64,000 nucleotides of DNA. It comes from Saprolegnia diclina VS20. Its lineage: Eukaryota; Oomycota; Saprolegniomycetes; Saprolegniales; Saprolegniaceae. Within the stretch, counting starts at the first letter, position 1. Every line of letters starts with the position of its first letter. Made by a program: the position numbers and the translations under genes. Below, one piece after another: positions 44,344 to 56,573 of this stretch. Where the stretch lies: contig NW_008246078.1 in NCBI RefSeq assembly GCF_000281045.1, positions 883,919 through 947,918 of the forward strand, in the 5' to 3' direction. Below the pieces are notes generated by a model. It searched no databases, was not told the origin of the DNA, and saw only the letters and a list, made by a program, of their open reading frames with translations.

Positions 44344-45255
44344 GGTGCGATTACTACGAGGCAAATTCCAAAGTGAGCAGTGGTGACGAAACTTCCAGCG
44401 ACCAATTTATTTTATTCCTACAAATTCCAAGATGTCGAGGATCATAAATACCAGATTCTCGTCCAGTCAACTCGAATCTTCCTGCGACACACGTGGGAAA
44501 CGCCGAAAATGCACGTGAAAAAGAAAACCATCTTGATGTTTGTATATTGTGGGAAGTGGAAGGTTCGAGATGCCATCATTTTTCACCGTGATATGACGTG
44601 GCAGCATGAGCGCGCAGCAGTCGCCAGAGAAGAGGATCGACGGACGTAATGGACAGGAGGCGGCGAGGAAGGCGGCGAGGACGACATCTAGAAGGGCGAG
44701 CGACGGCATGTCGCTGCGGTACGCGCTGCTTGGACGTCTAGTGCTGCAGGTCGACACAAGCGGAGGACGGCTACTCATCAAGGTCACATAGATACGGTAT
44801 CTGGGCGAACGTGTGGCGTCAGTCAGGGGCGTGCGCAGGCTACTCGTACTCGTGCCACGAGCACTCGAGGACAAGCCAGAGAGCTAAGCCAGAGCCTATG
44901 CGCATGCTCACTTCGGCGCCCGTCCACGCCGTCGCGCCACTGGAATCGAAAGTCATTGGGCATCATTTTCGTGGGCGTCCGCTGCGGCATCGGCGCCTGC
45001 ATCGGCCTTTGTCCTCAACGGGCTCAGGGCATGCGTCAAGCCGACCTTGACGACGCACGCTTTCGCCAGAGCCATCAACTGCACAAAGCGAGCGTCAACA
45101 CGTCGAGTCGCTTTGCATCGTAGTAGGGGCCCGTCGGGGTTGTAGGGTGGGCTCATATTTCGAGTACCCCAGCATGCTCGTGCTAAAGCCCACAACACTC
45201 AGATCTCGAACGACGTCAAAGTGTTCTTATGCAAAGAAGGACGACGACGACGTGC
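44344..45255. other. Intergenic between NDK and NPL4
   Basis: About 910 bp. A minus-strand frame at 44953-45198 ends plausibly (HALSPLRTKADAGADAAADA) but has no recognisable start or homology. A TGACGTGGCA word lies at 44594. Confidence 0.4.
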
Positions 45256-46654
45256 TCAATGCCCAGCGACCGAGTCGATCAAGACGGGGTACCCCGAGTC
45301 GAGCGGCACGTCTGGCGACAAGATGCTTTGGCAGATCACGGGGATGTCGGTCTGCACATCGAGGTAGTCGGCGAGGAACACGAGAAGCTGGAAGTCCTTG
45401 AGGCGGTCCACGTACGCGCCGCCTTTGCGCAGCGCGTTCTTGAGCGTCTGCCGCGTGCGGTAGCTGCCCTCGCGGTGCAGCGGCGGAAAGTCGGACGAGA
45501 GACCCGACGTGTGGTTGGACACGGGCACGACGCACAGGAAAAAGTTGTTGTCGACCTCCTAGGTTGCATCCAATGTTGGATTCGCATCGTCCAATGGCGC
45601 GTACCTTGGCGGCCTTCATCTCGACCATGGCCGTGAATGTGTCGTGGATCGCGCAGGTCGCGGGGTTGGCCTCGTCCTCGAGGAGCGCGCCGGCCGAGAA
45701 CATGTCGAGGCACTGGTCGCTGACCTGGAAAGCCTCGAACGACGCTTGGCCCTCCTTGTCCAGCGTCACCTTGACCGTCACGAACGGTGTTTTCGGGCCG
45801 CCCGCGTCGAGCTGGAGCTGCGCGGCGAGGAGGATTTCGCGACTGGAAAAGTGGAATGTCTCGTCTTCGCGGGGCGGGTGGGAGAAGATCCAGCCGACTT
45901 TGGACCACCCGAGCGCTGCCGCGACGGCGTCGACCTTGTCCGCATGCGGGTCGTCGTGCACCTCGAACCCATATGGATCGCCCGTCTGCGGCGGCTCGTA
46001 GATGCACTCGACGATTACCGTGGGCAGCGCATCTTCGTCCTAGCGCCGACGTCAACTACACGCAAAGCAGGAGAAGGACAGTACCGTGGACGTGGGCGGC
46101 TCGACGCGGCCGTAGAGCCAGCCGCAGCGCGACTGCTGGAACGCAAACTGGCGCAAATACGCTTGGAAGCTGTTGCACGACGCGCCGTCGAGGAGGACCT
46201 TCTCGAGGTACGGCTTCTTTTGCGCCTTGATTTTGAACTCAAACTGCGAGTCCATCTCCATAAACTCCGAGAGCGTCCAGTGCATCTTCATGTCCCGGAG
46301 CGACTTCATGCCCGGGCGGAAGCCCGTCTTCTCAAGACGCGTGTCGTACGCCGCATGCGTGAGCGTGCCATCGGCGTTGATCGTGCGCTGGACGGCGCCG
46401 CCCGCGTTCGTCGTAGCAATCGCCTCGCCGTCAAAGTCCAGGTAGAGCATGTCGCCGTGGCCGACCTGCAGCGCCCGCATGGTCATGGCGTCCGCCAGCA
46501 CGGACGACTGCTTCGGGTCCGAGCTAATGACCTGCCGGTCGACCGAGAGTGCATGCTCCTTCTGCACCCAGCGCTTGATGTCGCCGACCGTCGACGCCGC
46601 CGAGAGGTCGGGCACGCGCCACGTCCCAGCCTTCGACCGCAAACGGATCAACAT
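45256..46654 (-). CDS. NPL4: NPL4, Cdc48/p97 ubiquitin-substrate adaptor
   Basis: Complement of exons 46085-46654, 45605-46039 and 45256-45558, 435 aa. Npl4 with Ufd1 recruits ubiquitinated proteins to Cdc48/p97. The N-terminus (MLIRLRSKAGTWRVPDLSA) fits the UBX-like domain. The NPL4 MPN-like core is clear: CNSFQAYLRQFAFQQSRCGWLYG, then VIVECIYEPPQTGDPYGFE, VAAALGWSKVGWIFSHPP, FHFSSREILLAAQLQLD, FVTVKV, EAFQVSDQCLDMF and FFLCVVPVSNHTSGLSSDFP, ending near LKDFQLLVFLADYLDV. The protein is shorter than animal or fungal NPL4 (about 580-610 aa), and the cysteine/histidine pattern of the usual zf-NPL4 finger is not obvious. No C-terminal NZF. Introns are 45 and 46 nt. Confidence 0.88.
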
Positions 46655-47590
46655 CACAAAATGGCCCCGACCGGCGTCGAAGTCGCTTTTAACGCGTTTA
46701 AACCTACCTCGGGCAAGCCACCGCCCGACCCAAGAACCGTTCTGTACCTCATCACGATAGTAAGTCGCTCCTACCCTACACAAGTACCAACGGGATCGTA
46801 CGCTAGCACGTCCTCGTGCTGTCGAGTAGGAGCAAGGGTCGAGGCAACGGGACCTATGGTGGTAGCCAGGACACGTTTAAATGTTTAACGCGTTTGTCCG
46901 GAAAAGGAAGAGAATACACGGATAAACAGGAGTGTTGGTGGATCGCACTGCATCCGGCAAGTCGCGGCAACCGAGTCGTTGATCGTTTCTATAGTCTCTG
47001 TGGTTTACATACGGTCCACAACATGACGCAAGCTAGTGTACACGCACCTCGCCGAGGTGGCAGACCACGCCGACCAAAACGCTCACCAGTCGCTTCGCTC
47101 CGAGCCTAAATATTTGCCTTGACCATGAGGTGACCACCAAGTACCTCGGTCAGCACCGTCCAGAAGCTGCTTGTTCGGCGCTATGACATACGCGGCTTGG
47201 GGGTGGCTTTGGTGCCACCAGCAGCTAGATCGTATGCAAATTTTGACATGCGATGACGCTTCCCAGTCAGCGGTAATGCACGTCCAATGACCTGGAGACG
47301 TCGCAGATCTGGCACTCGCAAAGATAGTCTTGGTCGGCGAGGGAGAGGATGTCTGCAAATGAAAGGAAACTGATGGCCGAGCTGGCCTACAAGCAATCTG
47401 GATCTGGATAAAGATTCGGCTTCGGGCTATGTGGCGATCTTTCGCGGTAGAAGAACAAAGAGAATTGGGTCCATAGCAACCTGTGTCATAACGCCAGCAA
47501 TTTATGATGATCAATGTATTGCCATTTTTATACAGACGGAAGATTCCACCGATACAGAAAGAGCTTGCAAGCACACGTCCTCCTACACCT
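46655..47590. other. Intergenic between NPL4 and the protease homologue
   Basis: About 935 bp, no gene recognised. Around 47270-47340 the minus strand reads YLCECQICDVSRSLDVHY before a stop; no homologue known to me. Confidence 0.4.
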
Positions 47591-48631
47591 TTAGCACGCC
47601 GGCTTGGTCGTCGGCGCGACCGTGGGCGCGGCGGTGAGCTTGGGGTAGACGGGCAGCTCGGCGATTTGGCACACGCCGTTGCCGCCGGCACCGCGACGGA
47701 CGCGGGCGTAACCCATCTCACCCCACTTGGCACCCCACGAGTTGCGCACCTTCCAGTAGTTGGTCTTGCCCTCGGTGCCATAGCCGACGACGAGCACCGA
47801 GTGGTCGGACGGGGACCCGGGGCACGACGTAATGACACCGGACGCGTAATGCTGCCAAATGTCATTGGTCGCCTCGACCATTGAAGCCACGGGTTGCTTG
47901 GCGACGACCGTCTCGAGCTTGGGCTCGCCCGACGCCCACGCGTGGCCGTCGATCGCGAGCTTTTGCTTCCGGCAGCTGGTCTGGCACGCGTTGTTCTTGC
48001 CGTCGGCGCCCGAAATGTACGGGTAATCTTGCGCGAGGCAGATACCCGTCTTGGTGATCCAGTCGATCGCCGTGTACTCGATGCCGCCGCGGCAGCCTTC
48101 GTCGAGTTCGTCGCGGTCGCAGCTCACAATGTCTTGCTCCGAGACGTCAATCGGCGACCCGGTTACGATGCAGTGCGCCGTCTCGACAGCCGCCGTCGTC
48201 GCAAAGACCCACGACGACGAGCACTTGCCCTGGTCGCCAACCGCGCCCATGCAGTTGGTCGTCGACCAGTCCACCGTGCCGTTGGCCGCACCGACGCCGC
48301 GGTCGACCGCCGACGCTTCGGCGGCGTCCATTTTCAACAAGCCCGCCGTGTAGGACCGAAGGACGTAGTCGCGAAACTCCTTGGGCGTATGAAGAGCGAA
48401 GCGGCCGATCGCGAAGGTTGCTTCCGGCTGCGTCTTGGCCACGGCCGCGATCGCGGTCTTGCCGGCTTGAAGGCGCGCGAGGAGGTCGTTCGTGTTGGTC
48501 GGGTCGACGCCCTTGGGGAGGTACGACGGGCCAAAGTCCTTGTTCCACTGCGTGAGCTGCGCGAGAAGCGTGTCGTCGGCCGCGAGCACACTCGAGGCGA
48601 CAAGGGTCGTGGCGAAGGCAAAGCGATGCAT
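47591..48631 (-). CDS. Secreted papain-fold protein with catalytic Cys replaced by Ser
   Basis: Single exon, 346 aa from the ATG at 48631 (another ATG lies at 48664). Residues 1-17 are a good signal peptide (FAFATTLVASSVLA). A propeptide-like helical part follows, then a C1A peptidase fold: VDWSTTN, VGDQGKCSSSWVFATTAAVE, SEQDIVSCD, GCRGGIEYTAIDWI, YPYISG, SDHSVLVVGYG and YWKVRNSWGAKWGEMGYARV. The canonical CGSCW reads CSSSW, so Ser140 sits where the nucleophilic Cys should be. The His (H277) and Asn (N297) of the triad are kept. The C-terminus is a short Thr/Pro tail. Either a pseudoprotease or a serine-type variant like the Plasmodium SERA5 case. Secretion is expected; a role in host interaction is only inference. 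Confidence 0.9.
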   Translation of the reverse strand: MHRFAFATTLVASSVLAADDTLLAQLTQWNKDFGPSYLPKGVDPTNTNDLLARLQAGKTAIAAVAKTQPEATFAIGRFALHTPKEFRDYVLRSYTAGLLKMDAAEASAVDRGVGAANGTVDWSTTNCMGAVGDQGKCSSSWVFATTAAVETAHCIVTGSPIDVSEQDIVSCDRDELDEGCRGGIEYTAIDWITKTGICLAQDYPYISGADGKNNACQTSCRKQKLAIDGHAWASGEPKLETVVAKQPVASMVEATNDIWQHYASGVITSCPGSPSDHSVLVVGYGTEGKTNYWKVRNSWGAKWGEMGYARVRRGAGGNGVCQIAELPVYPKLTAAPTVAPTTKPAC

Positions 48632-49988
48632 GCTGGACGTGGCGAGTTGGGAAATGGCGTGCATTTGATCGCTTGCAATACTCTTGTCTGAGTAAATCTT
48701 ACCCATGTTGCCGTCCACGTCCTACGGTGGGTTCTCAGACGGTGCTCATCCTATCGAGGCATTATCAGCTCAAGGTTGGATATGCACCGTGGTTCAAAAG
48801 CTGCAAAGGGGACTATGGTACAACTACTGAACGGGTACTCTAACGGTGGCATCGTCCTGATCCGTAGAGATGGTGGCGTCCGATCAACACCGGTCCCGGT
48901 ACCGACGCAGGATCGCAACACCATGTAGCACACTACTCCTACAACAGTTTCTCGAAACACTTGAGGCTGGTTTGCTAAACACTCCAGGCAAGAATATAAT
49001 ATAGCAAGAATGTCGTAGCACGCGCGCTGTGACCCCCTTGCATCGTGGTGCATGGTCATTGGGCTGCGACTTGGGTGCTTGGGTCTCACCTTCTGAGATG
49101 ATCGTTTTCAAATCAGGCTCGAGTCCAACCAGGCTCATGGTTTACACCCAGCGCGTTGCGACAGATGTTGTCCTGCTCAGAGATGCTAAAGATTCGATGT
49201 GAGACTCGCGAAATGGGGGCACATGGTTCTTGTGCAGTCGAACTTCGCGGAGGTTCAGGAGGTTTTCCAACACTGGTGCTCCTACGATGCACTCGTACTA
49301 CTGCCAACTATGGTGGCTTGCGAGTGTGGATTTTGTAGTAATGCGTTAGAGTGTGGAAAAATGGTTGATGCGTGGCCTGTAAGTGTGGAAAGTACTAGAG
49401 TAAAAATAAAAAATAAAGCAAATGACTTCTCATAACACCAGCGTCCGCTCACACCGTCTTGGAATAGCAACGGTGGACGTTCATCAAGAGCCAGCAACTC
49501 AAAACTCAATTCGAGTTTCTGGCCGACATCCCGAGTCAACGGACGTGGTCACATACGATCATCAAAGTCATTTGTGATGTCAACTTTGAAAACAAAGTAG
49601 AACAGAGCCAATACTAAAGAATTTGATCCTGTATAAGTACGGTCTTACTATTTTCTACCGTAAATTTCACGTTGCTACGTAACAAATCGCGCGATTCCTT
49701 GCGTAGATTTCGTTGCACCTCGTTGAAAGGCAAATGAGATGGCGTGATTTCTGCATGGCGCGTAGTAATCCGCATAAAACCAGCTGGTTCCGCATAATTT
49801 AGCGTATATTTACGGTAAATTTCGAATTGGAGCGTCATTCTCAAGATTCACACTATCAATTGTTCCATTTTTGTAGTGTACGTACTACCTTGAATAGTCT
49901 GCGCTTCAAAACAAGGATCAAATCCCGAAACAAATGGCTCTAAATAGGCTTCTCATTACTGGTTACGGCAATCTCAACAACAAGTGCC
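48632..49988. other. Intergenic, 1.36 kb
   Basis: No gene recognised. Around 49655-49675 and 49805-49820 similar TTTACGGTAAATTT-type words face each other, possibly an old inverted pair. Confidence 0.45.
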
Positions 49989-51548
49989 ATGGCCGAGCCA
50001 GCGGCGAAGCGGGCTGAGCAGACGTCTCTCGCGTGGTACGACACGCCCGTCGTCGTGCTCGTCCTACAGTGTATACCGGCGTTCGTGGACGCCGTTGCGT
50101 TGCTCGAGGCGCTGCCACCAAGTTCCCAAACCACGTCGGGCTCGGCGCTCGTCGCCCTGCACCGCCAACATGGCCTCCCGGGTCACCACCTCTGGCCCGT
50201 ACTAGAGCTCGACAAGATTCCGCACGCGCTTATGAACCTTGCAGTATCCGCGCTGCCGATGGTGCCCACTCTATGCGTCTCAAGAGTGCAGGGCGACGAC
50301 ATCGTTGGTTCGGTCCACGTGTCTTTGGTAACGGCCACGATGGCAGGCTCGGACCTCGTCCGTTCGCACGTTCTTTCCGACCAGTGTTGCTCGCTGGCTA
50401 CCTTTGTTGAGCGCTACGGCCATGCGATCGTGCGCATCGCCTTGAACGTGCGCGGCGACGCGGCAACTGGAGCAGTGGCCTCGGCGCTTCAGCACTGCAC
50501 CCGACCGCGTCAGCTGTCGCTCGAACTGTCGGTCGACGCCGTGTCAAGCATAGCGCCGCTGCTTGCATCTATTGCAACGCATGCGCTAGGCGCCTTGTCG
50601 CTTTGCATCGAGCGCCCAAGTGATGACGACGATGACGACGACGATGGCATTCCTGCTGTGCTGTGTCCACCGATGCTGCTGTCGTGGCTGGCGCTGCCGG
50701 TCGCATCGTCTTTGCGACTTGTCAATGTGACGTTTACCAATCCCGGGTCTCTCCGCCAAGCGCTATGCGGCCTGCACAACCTCGAGCTCGTGCGTGTCCA
50801 CGACCTTCTGGTCGACGCGAGTGACGCGCCGCGCTTGTCGGCGCTACAGTCGCTCGTCGCCACAAACGTCCGGCTGCCCAGCGTACACGGGTTGCTTTGT
50901 CAGCTCAGTGCGAAGACGCTCACGCACCTCGATCTCGACGGTCCTTTGGACTGGTCGCCGCTGCTCGCTGCGCTCAAGCACCTCGTTGCGCTTCACCTCC
51001 ACGGCGGGACCATGACCGCTCTTGGGCAAGTTGACGTTGCACGCGTACCGCAGCTGCAAACAGTGAAGCTCTCTCGAGTCCACGTGCCCGACAAGGACGC
51101 GCCTATCCTCGTTGCGTGGCTCGATACCGCAGAGGCGCTGCGGGAGCTGCACTGGACGCACAGCGCTCTCGCGATGCACGGCCCGGTGGCCGTGGCCCAT
51201 GCACTGCCTCGCTGGTTGCGACTCGGCCTGCAGACGCTGACGCTCGCCAACAATTTTATCAGCGACGACGCGGCGCTTGTTCTGTCGATGGCGATTGCCA
51301 AGGGCGGCAACACCACCGACGTCGCTTTGGACTTGAGTGCCAACGTGTTCAAACTCCCGGGTCTCCGCGCGCTTCTTTTAGCGCTGAGTGCCAGCGTCAA
51401 GCTGTCGATCCGACTCGACGGGCTCCAGCTCATGCGTCGGCACCTCGAGGAGCTTGGTGCCTTCGCTGCCGCCCATGGGGTGCAGTGCGACGCGGTGACG
51501 CAAGTGTATACCCCGCCTCCTGCCGACAAGACACGATGGCGGCTCTGA
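49989..51548 (+). CDS. F-box-like LRR protein
   Basis: Single exon, 519 aa. The N-terminal VVVLVLQCIPAFVDAVALLEAL segment followed by LWPVLELDKI resembles the F-box-like head seen in many Saprolegniales LRR proteins. After it come irregular leucine-rich repeats: ALSLCIERP, SSLRLVNVTFTN, HNLELVRVHDLL, KTLTHLDLDGPL, KHLVALHLHGG, LQTVKLSRVHV, LRELHWTHSAL, LQTLTLANNFI and VALDLSANVF. The last repeats have the longer RI-like form (NFISDDAALVLSMAIAKGG). An Asp8 run lies in the middle. Probably a cytosolic protein-binding scaffold, possibly an SCF substrate receptor; that is inference. Confidence 0.72.
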   Translation: MAEPAAKRAEQTSLAWYDTPVVVLVLQCIPAFVDAVALLEALPPSSQTTSGSALVALHRQHGLPGHHLWPVLELDKIPHALMNLAVSALPMVPTLCVSRVQGDDIVGSVHVSLVTATMAGSDLVRSHVLSDQCCSLATFVERYGHAIVRIALNVRGDAATGAVASALQHCTRPRQLSLELSVDAVSSIAPLLASIATHALGALSLCIERPSDDDDDDDDGIPAVLCPPMLLSWLALPVASSLRLVNVTFTNPGSLRQALCGLHNLELVRVHDLLVDASDAPRLSALQSLVATNVRLPSVHGLLCQLSAKTLTHLDLDGPLDWSPLLAALKHLVALHLHGGTMTALGQVDVARVPQLQTVKLSRVHVPDKDAPILVAWLDTAEALRELHWTHSALAMHGPVAVAHALPRWLRLGLQTLTLANNFISDDAALVLSMAIAKGGNTTDVALDLSANVFKLPGLRALLLALSASVKLSIRLDGLQLMRRHLEELGAFAAAHGVQCDAVTQVYTPPPADKTRWRL

Positions 51549-52176
51549 TCGAGTCCGTGTCAGTCGTCGATCCACCGCTAGCGTACTAGTAGGTGCTTCC
51601 CAGTAGCAAGTGCCAACTGCAGTATTGCCATCGGCCACTGATACATAGCAAGGTAGAGCCAAGGGTCAATAAGCGGTTTAATGCCCCTTAACTAATGGCC
51701 AGAAAGAAATAAAGTGTTGACAGTTTGTTGTACAACCCAACGATATCTTTTGCACGCCAAATGCAAACTTTCAAAAATCTAAGAATCCAAAATCCAAAAA
51801 TCCAAAATTCAAGAATCCGAAAATCCAAATCCCAATAATCTAGGACGACGCCATATAATGTAAATTTCGACAATGCTTTATGACACTTGCGACGTTGTGG
51901 TTTGCAAGGCGAACGCACCTCGCAAAGCAGCTTGGTCTTTTTGACTCGGACGTCCTGCGCTGTCCAACGGAGAGTGCATGCGACGACCAACACTCTGATA
52001 CCGCGATACCTCTCTCAAACGAATACCCTCTATCATTGAATGTTCTTTTTCCAGTGAGGCGTGTGAAATGCCTCTATAAATACATATATTTGCACATTCA
52101 ATATATGGGACAAAGCCTCGGGCGCAAGGCCGCTGAAACTCCACAAGCCAATTCGCAGCCAAGCCGACGCAGCAGC
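51549..52176. other. Intergenic before VPS4
   Basis: About 630 bp, AT-rich, holding a minisatellite at 51770-51840. No gene recognised. Confidence 0.45.
51770..51840 (+). repeat. AATCCAAAA-type minisatellite
   Basis: About eight degenerate copies of AAAATCCA/AAAATCCG, similar to the array at 21063-21113. Confidence 0.6.
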
Positions 52177-54142
<1,966 letters not shown>

Positions 54143-54330
54143 CTGCTGCTGCTTGTCGTTGCTGTGTCAGCTGGCCTTTTTCACGTACCTAACCTTTTCC
54201 ACTAACCTAACCTACCCCTTGCCGCAAAATTATGTGACGTCCTGGGAACACAACAGTACTAGTACGCTGGAGCGGTGGCTGCCCGTGTCTCGAGCGCCTT
54301 CATGTCGGTCTTGGCATTGGTCTCTTGCGT
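54143..54330. other. Short convergent spacer
   Basis: Between VPS4 (+) and the coiled-coil gene (-). ACTAGTACG lies near 54256. Confidence 0.5.
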
Positions 54331-55862
54331 CTACAGCGCCATGAGGTTCGCCGTCTCCTCCTCGAGCTTTGTCTTGGCCTCTGCGAGCGCCGACTNNNNN
54401 NNNNNNNNNNNNNNNNNNNNNNNNNNNNNNNNNNNNNNNNNNNNNNNNNNNNNNNNNNNNNNNNNNNNNNNNNNNNNNNNNNNNNNNNNNNNNNNNNNNN
54501 NNNNNNNNNNNNNNNNNNNNNNNNNNNNNNNNNNNNNNNNNNNNNNNNNNNNNNNNNNNNNNNNNNNNNNNNNNNNNNNNNNNNNNNNNNNNNNNNNNNN
54601 NNNNNNNNNNNNNNNNNNNNNNNNNNNNNNNNNNNNNNNNNNNNNNNNNNNNNNNNNNNNNNNNNNNNNNNNNNNNNNNNNNNNNNNNNNNNNNNNNNNN
54701 NNNNNNNNNNNNNNNNNNNNNNNNNNNNNNNNNNNNNNNNNNNNNNNNNNNNNNNNNNNNNNNNNNNNNNNNNNNNNNNNNNNNNNNNNNNNNNNNNNNN
54801 NNNNNNNNNNNNNNNNNNNNNNNNNNNNNNNNNNNNNNNNNNNNNNNNNNNNNNNNNNNNNNNNNNNNNNNNNNNNNNNNNNNNNNNNNNNNNNNNNNNN
54901 NNNNNNNNNNNNNNNNNNNNNNNNNNNNNNNNNNNNNNNNNNNNNNNNNNNNNNNNNNNNNNNNNNNNNNNNNNNNNNNNNNNNNNNNNNNNNNNNNNNN
55001 NNNNNNNNNNNNNNNNNNNNNNNNNNNNNNNNNNNNNNNNNNNNNNNNNNNNNNNNNNNNNNNNNNNNNNNNNNNNNNNNNNNNNNNNNNNNNNNNNNNN
55101 NNNNNNNNNNNNNNNNNNNNNNNNNNNNNNNNNNNNNNNNNNNNNNNNNNNNNNNNNNNNNNNNNNNNNNNNNNNNNNNNNNNNNNNNNNNNNNNNNNNN
55201 NNNNNNNNNNNNNNNNNNNNNNNNNNNNNNNNNNNNNNNNNNNNNNNNNNNNNNNNNNNNNNNNNNNNNNNNNNNNNNNNNNNNNNNNNNNNNNNNNNNN
55301 NNCAAGCGGCTCGAGATCGGCGTCGTGCTGGGCATGGGCAAGGACAACCTCCGAGGAGGGGGTCTTAGCCGTGTCCTGCGACGCGTCGAGGCAGGCTTGG
55401 AGGATGACGACCTGCGCTTGGAGAGTTGCGACTTCCGAACGCAGCTGACCGAGGATCGCCTCAGTCGTGGCCGTCGATGCCGCGCTGATCGGCGTGGCAT
55501 TCGTCGTAGAACTTGACTAAGCAGTCGCGACGCTCGTCACCGGTGTGCGACGCTGCGCGGCGGTGGTCGAGCTGCGGCTGCTTGCCGTCAGAGGTTGCAC
55601 CGCCGTCGTGGCGGGCGTTGGCGTCGACCGAATCGTCAGTCGCACACTCGACTGCGCGAGCGACAGTCACCGGGACAGCTGCCGTCGCATGCTGGGGGAC
55701 AACCGTCGGGGTCGTGCTGCGCCCGAACGCGGTTGCACGCGAACCTTGGTTCGCGGCCGCCGTCGGGCGTGGCTTTCGCATGAGGCCATCTTCAGCCACC
55801 AACTTGGCCTCCGCGAGCTTTGCAGCGCGCTTGTGGTAGTAGAGCGGGTCGTAGAGGGACAT
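54331..55862 (-). CDS. Coiled-coil protein interrupted by a gap
   Basis: Minus strand, ATG at 55862 (MSLYDPLYYHKRAAKLAEAKL), with stop at 54331. The first part is Ala/Thr-rich. A frame change near 55515-55530 coincides with a TTAG acceptor, so an intron is likely; its donor is not certain (GTCGAC near 55635 is one in-phase option). The next part is a coiled coil: TTEAILGQLRSEVATLQAQV, VILQACLDASQ. After the 907-bp gap the C-terminus reads ALAEAKTKLEEETANLMAL, again coiled coil. Function unknown; a structural or cytoskeletal role is only a guess. Confidence 0.55.
54396..55302. other. Assembly gap (907 N)
   Basis: Run of N inside the coiled-coil gene. Confidence 0.99.
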
Positions 55863-56573
55863 GCGATTTTGTTTTCTGAGGCATCGAGATCACTTGCGCC
55901 GCCGAGTCTGTAAAGGCGTTCAAGCCATCGCCGCGCTGCGTGTACTTGGAGTTTGTATCGCGCGCTGGAGAAGCGTGGCCTGCGACGCTGCGTCTTGGCA
56001 AAGGCGCTCGAAGCAGCGCGCTTTTGCACTCTCGGAGGCGCCATCGCTCACGTCGGGCTGGCTACCGTGCTCGGCGCTCGCTGGTCTCAAAAAGCCAATG
56101 GTCGGAAAATATTTTCAAGGCGTTAATTGCCCGTGTACAAAAGTCGTTTCGTACCTAATTGAATTGTGCAGCGTTACTATCCCAATACGTGGCAGCGTAT
56201 TATCGTCGCATTGGAGTTTTGGACGCTATGCATTCCGTGGCGCCGCGCCAAATACATTTCGAGCACGTCGACTGACGCGCGATTCTAGCACGATGACAAT
56301 CATGCGTCCACAGTGTACAGATTGTCTGGTGCTGTCCACAGCAATTGTATTTGCCAGCTACGTATATCGCAGGGAAGCTTCGATAGGACGCTTCTCGCTG
56401 GCGCTGGCGACTGTGGCGTTGTACACCGGACCGTTTCTAGCTGCGATTATAGTCCTCGGAAAGACGAGACGCTCGCAGCCACGAACGACATGCTCGCAAC
56501 CCTACCCCTAGTCGACGTTGCACAGTTCGTATACCAGTATTATAGAACATTAACGACTCGTATGTAAGGGGTG
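55863..56573. other. Intergenic
   Basis: About 710 bp; plus-strand frames here (for example from 55861) have no recognisable homology. Nothing else seen. Confidence 0.45.

Noticed and set aside
44953..45198. Minus-strand frame ending in an Ala/Asp tail as a real gene
   Set aside because: No start, splice site or homology to support it; kept only as a note in the intergenic entry.
45644..46888. 414-aa plus-strand frame opposite NPL4
   Set aside because: Antisense shadow; composition Arg/Leu/Glu-rich, while the minus strand encodes conserved NPL4 motifs.
49655..49825. Facing TTTACGGTAAATTT words as transposon ends
   Set aside because: Too short, and no target duplication or internal gene seen.
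54275..55516. 413-aa plus-strand frame across the 907-N gap
   Set aside because: Almost entirely N; the minus strand on both sides reads as coiled coil.
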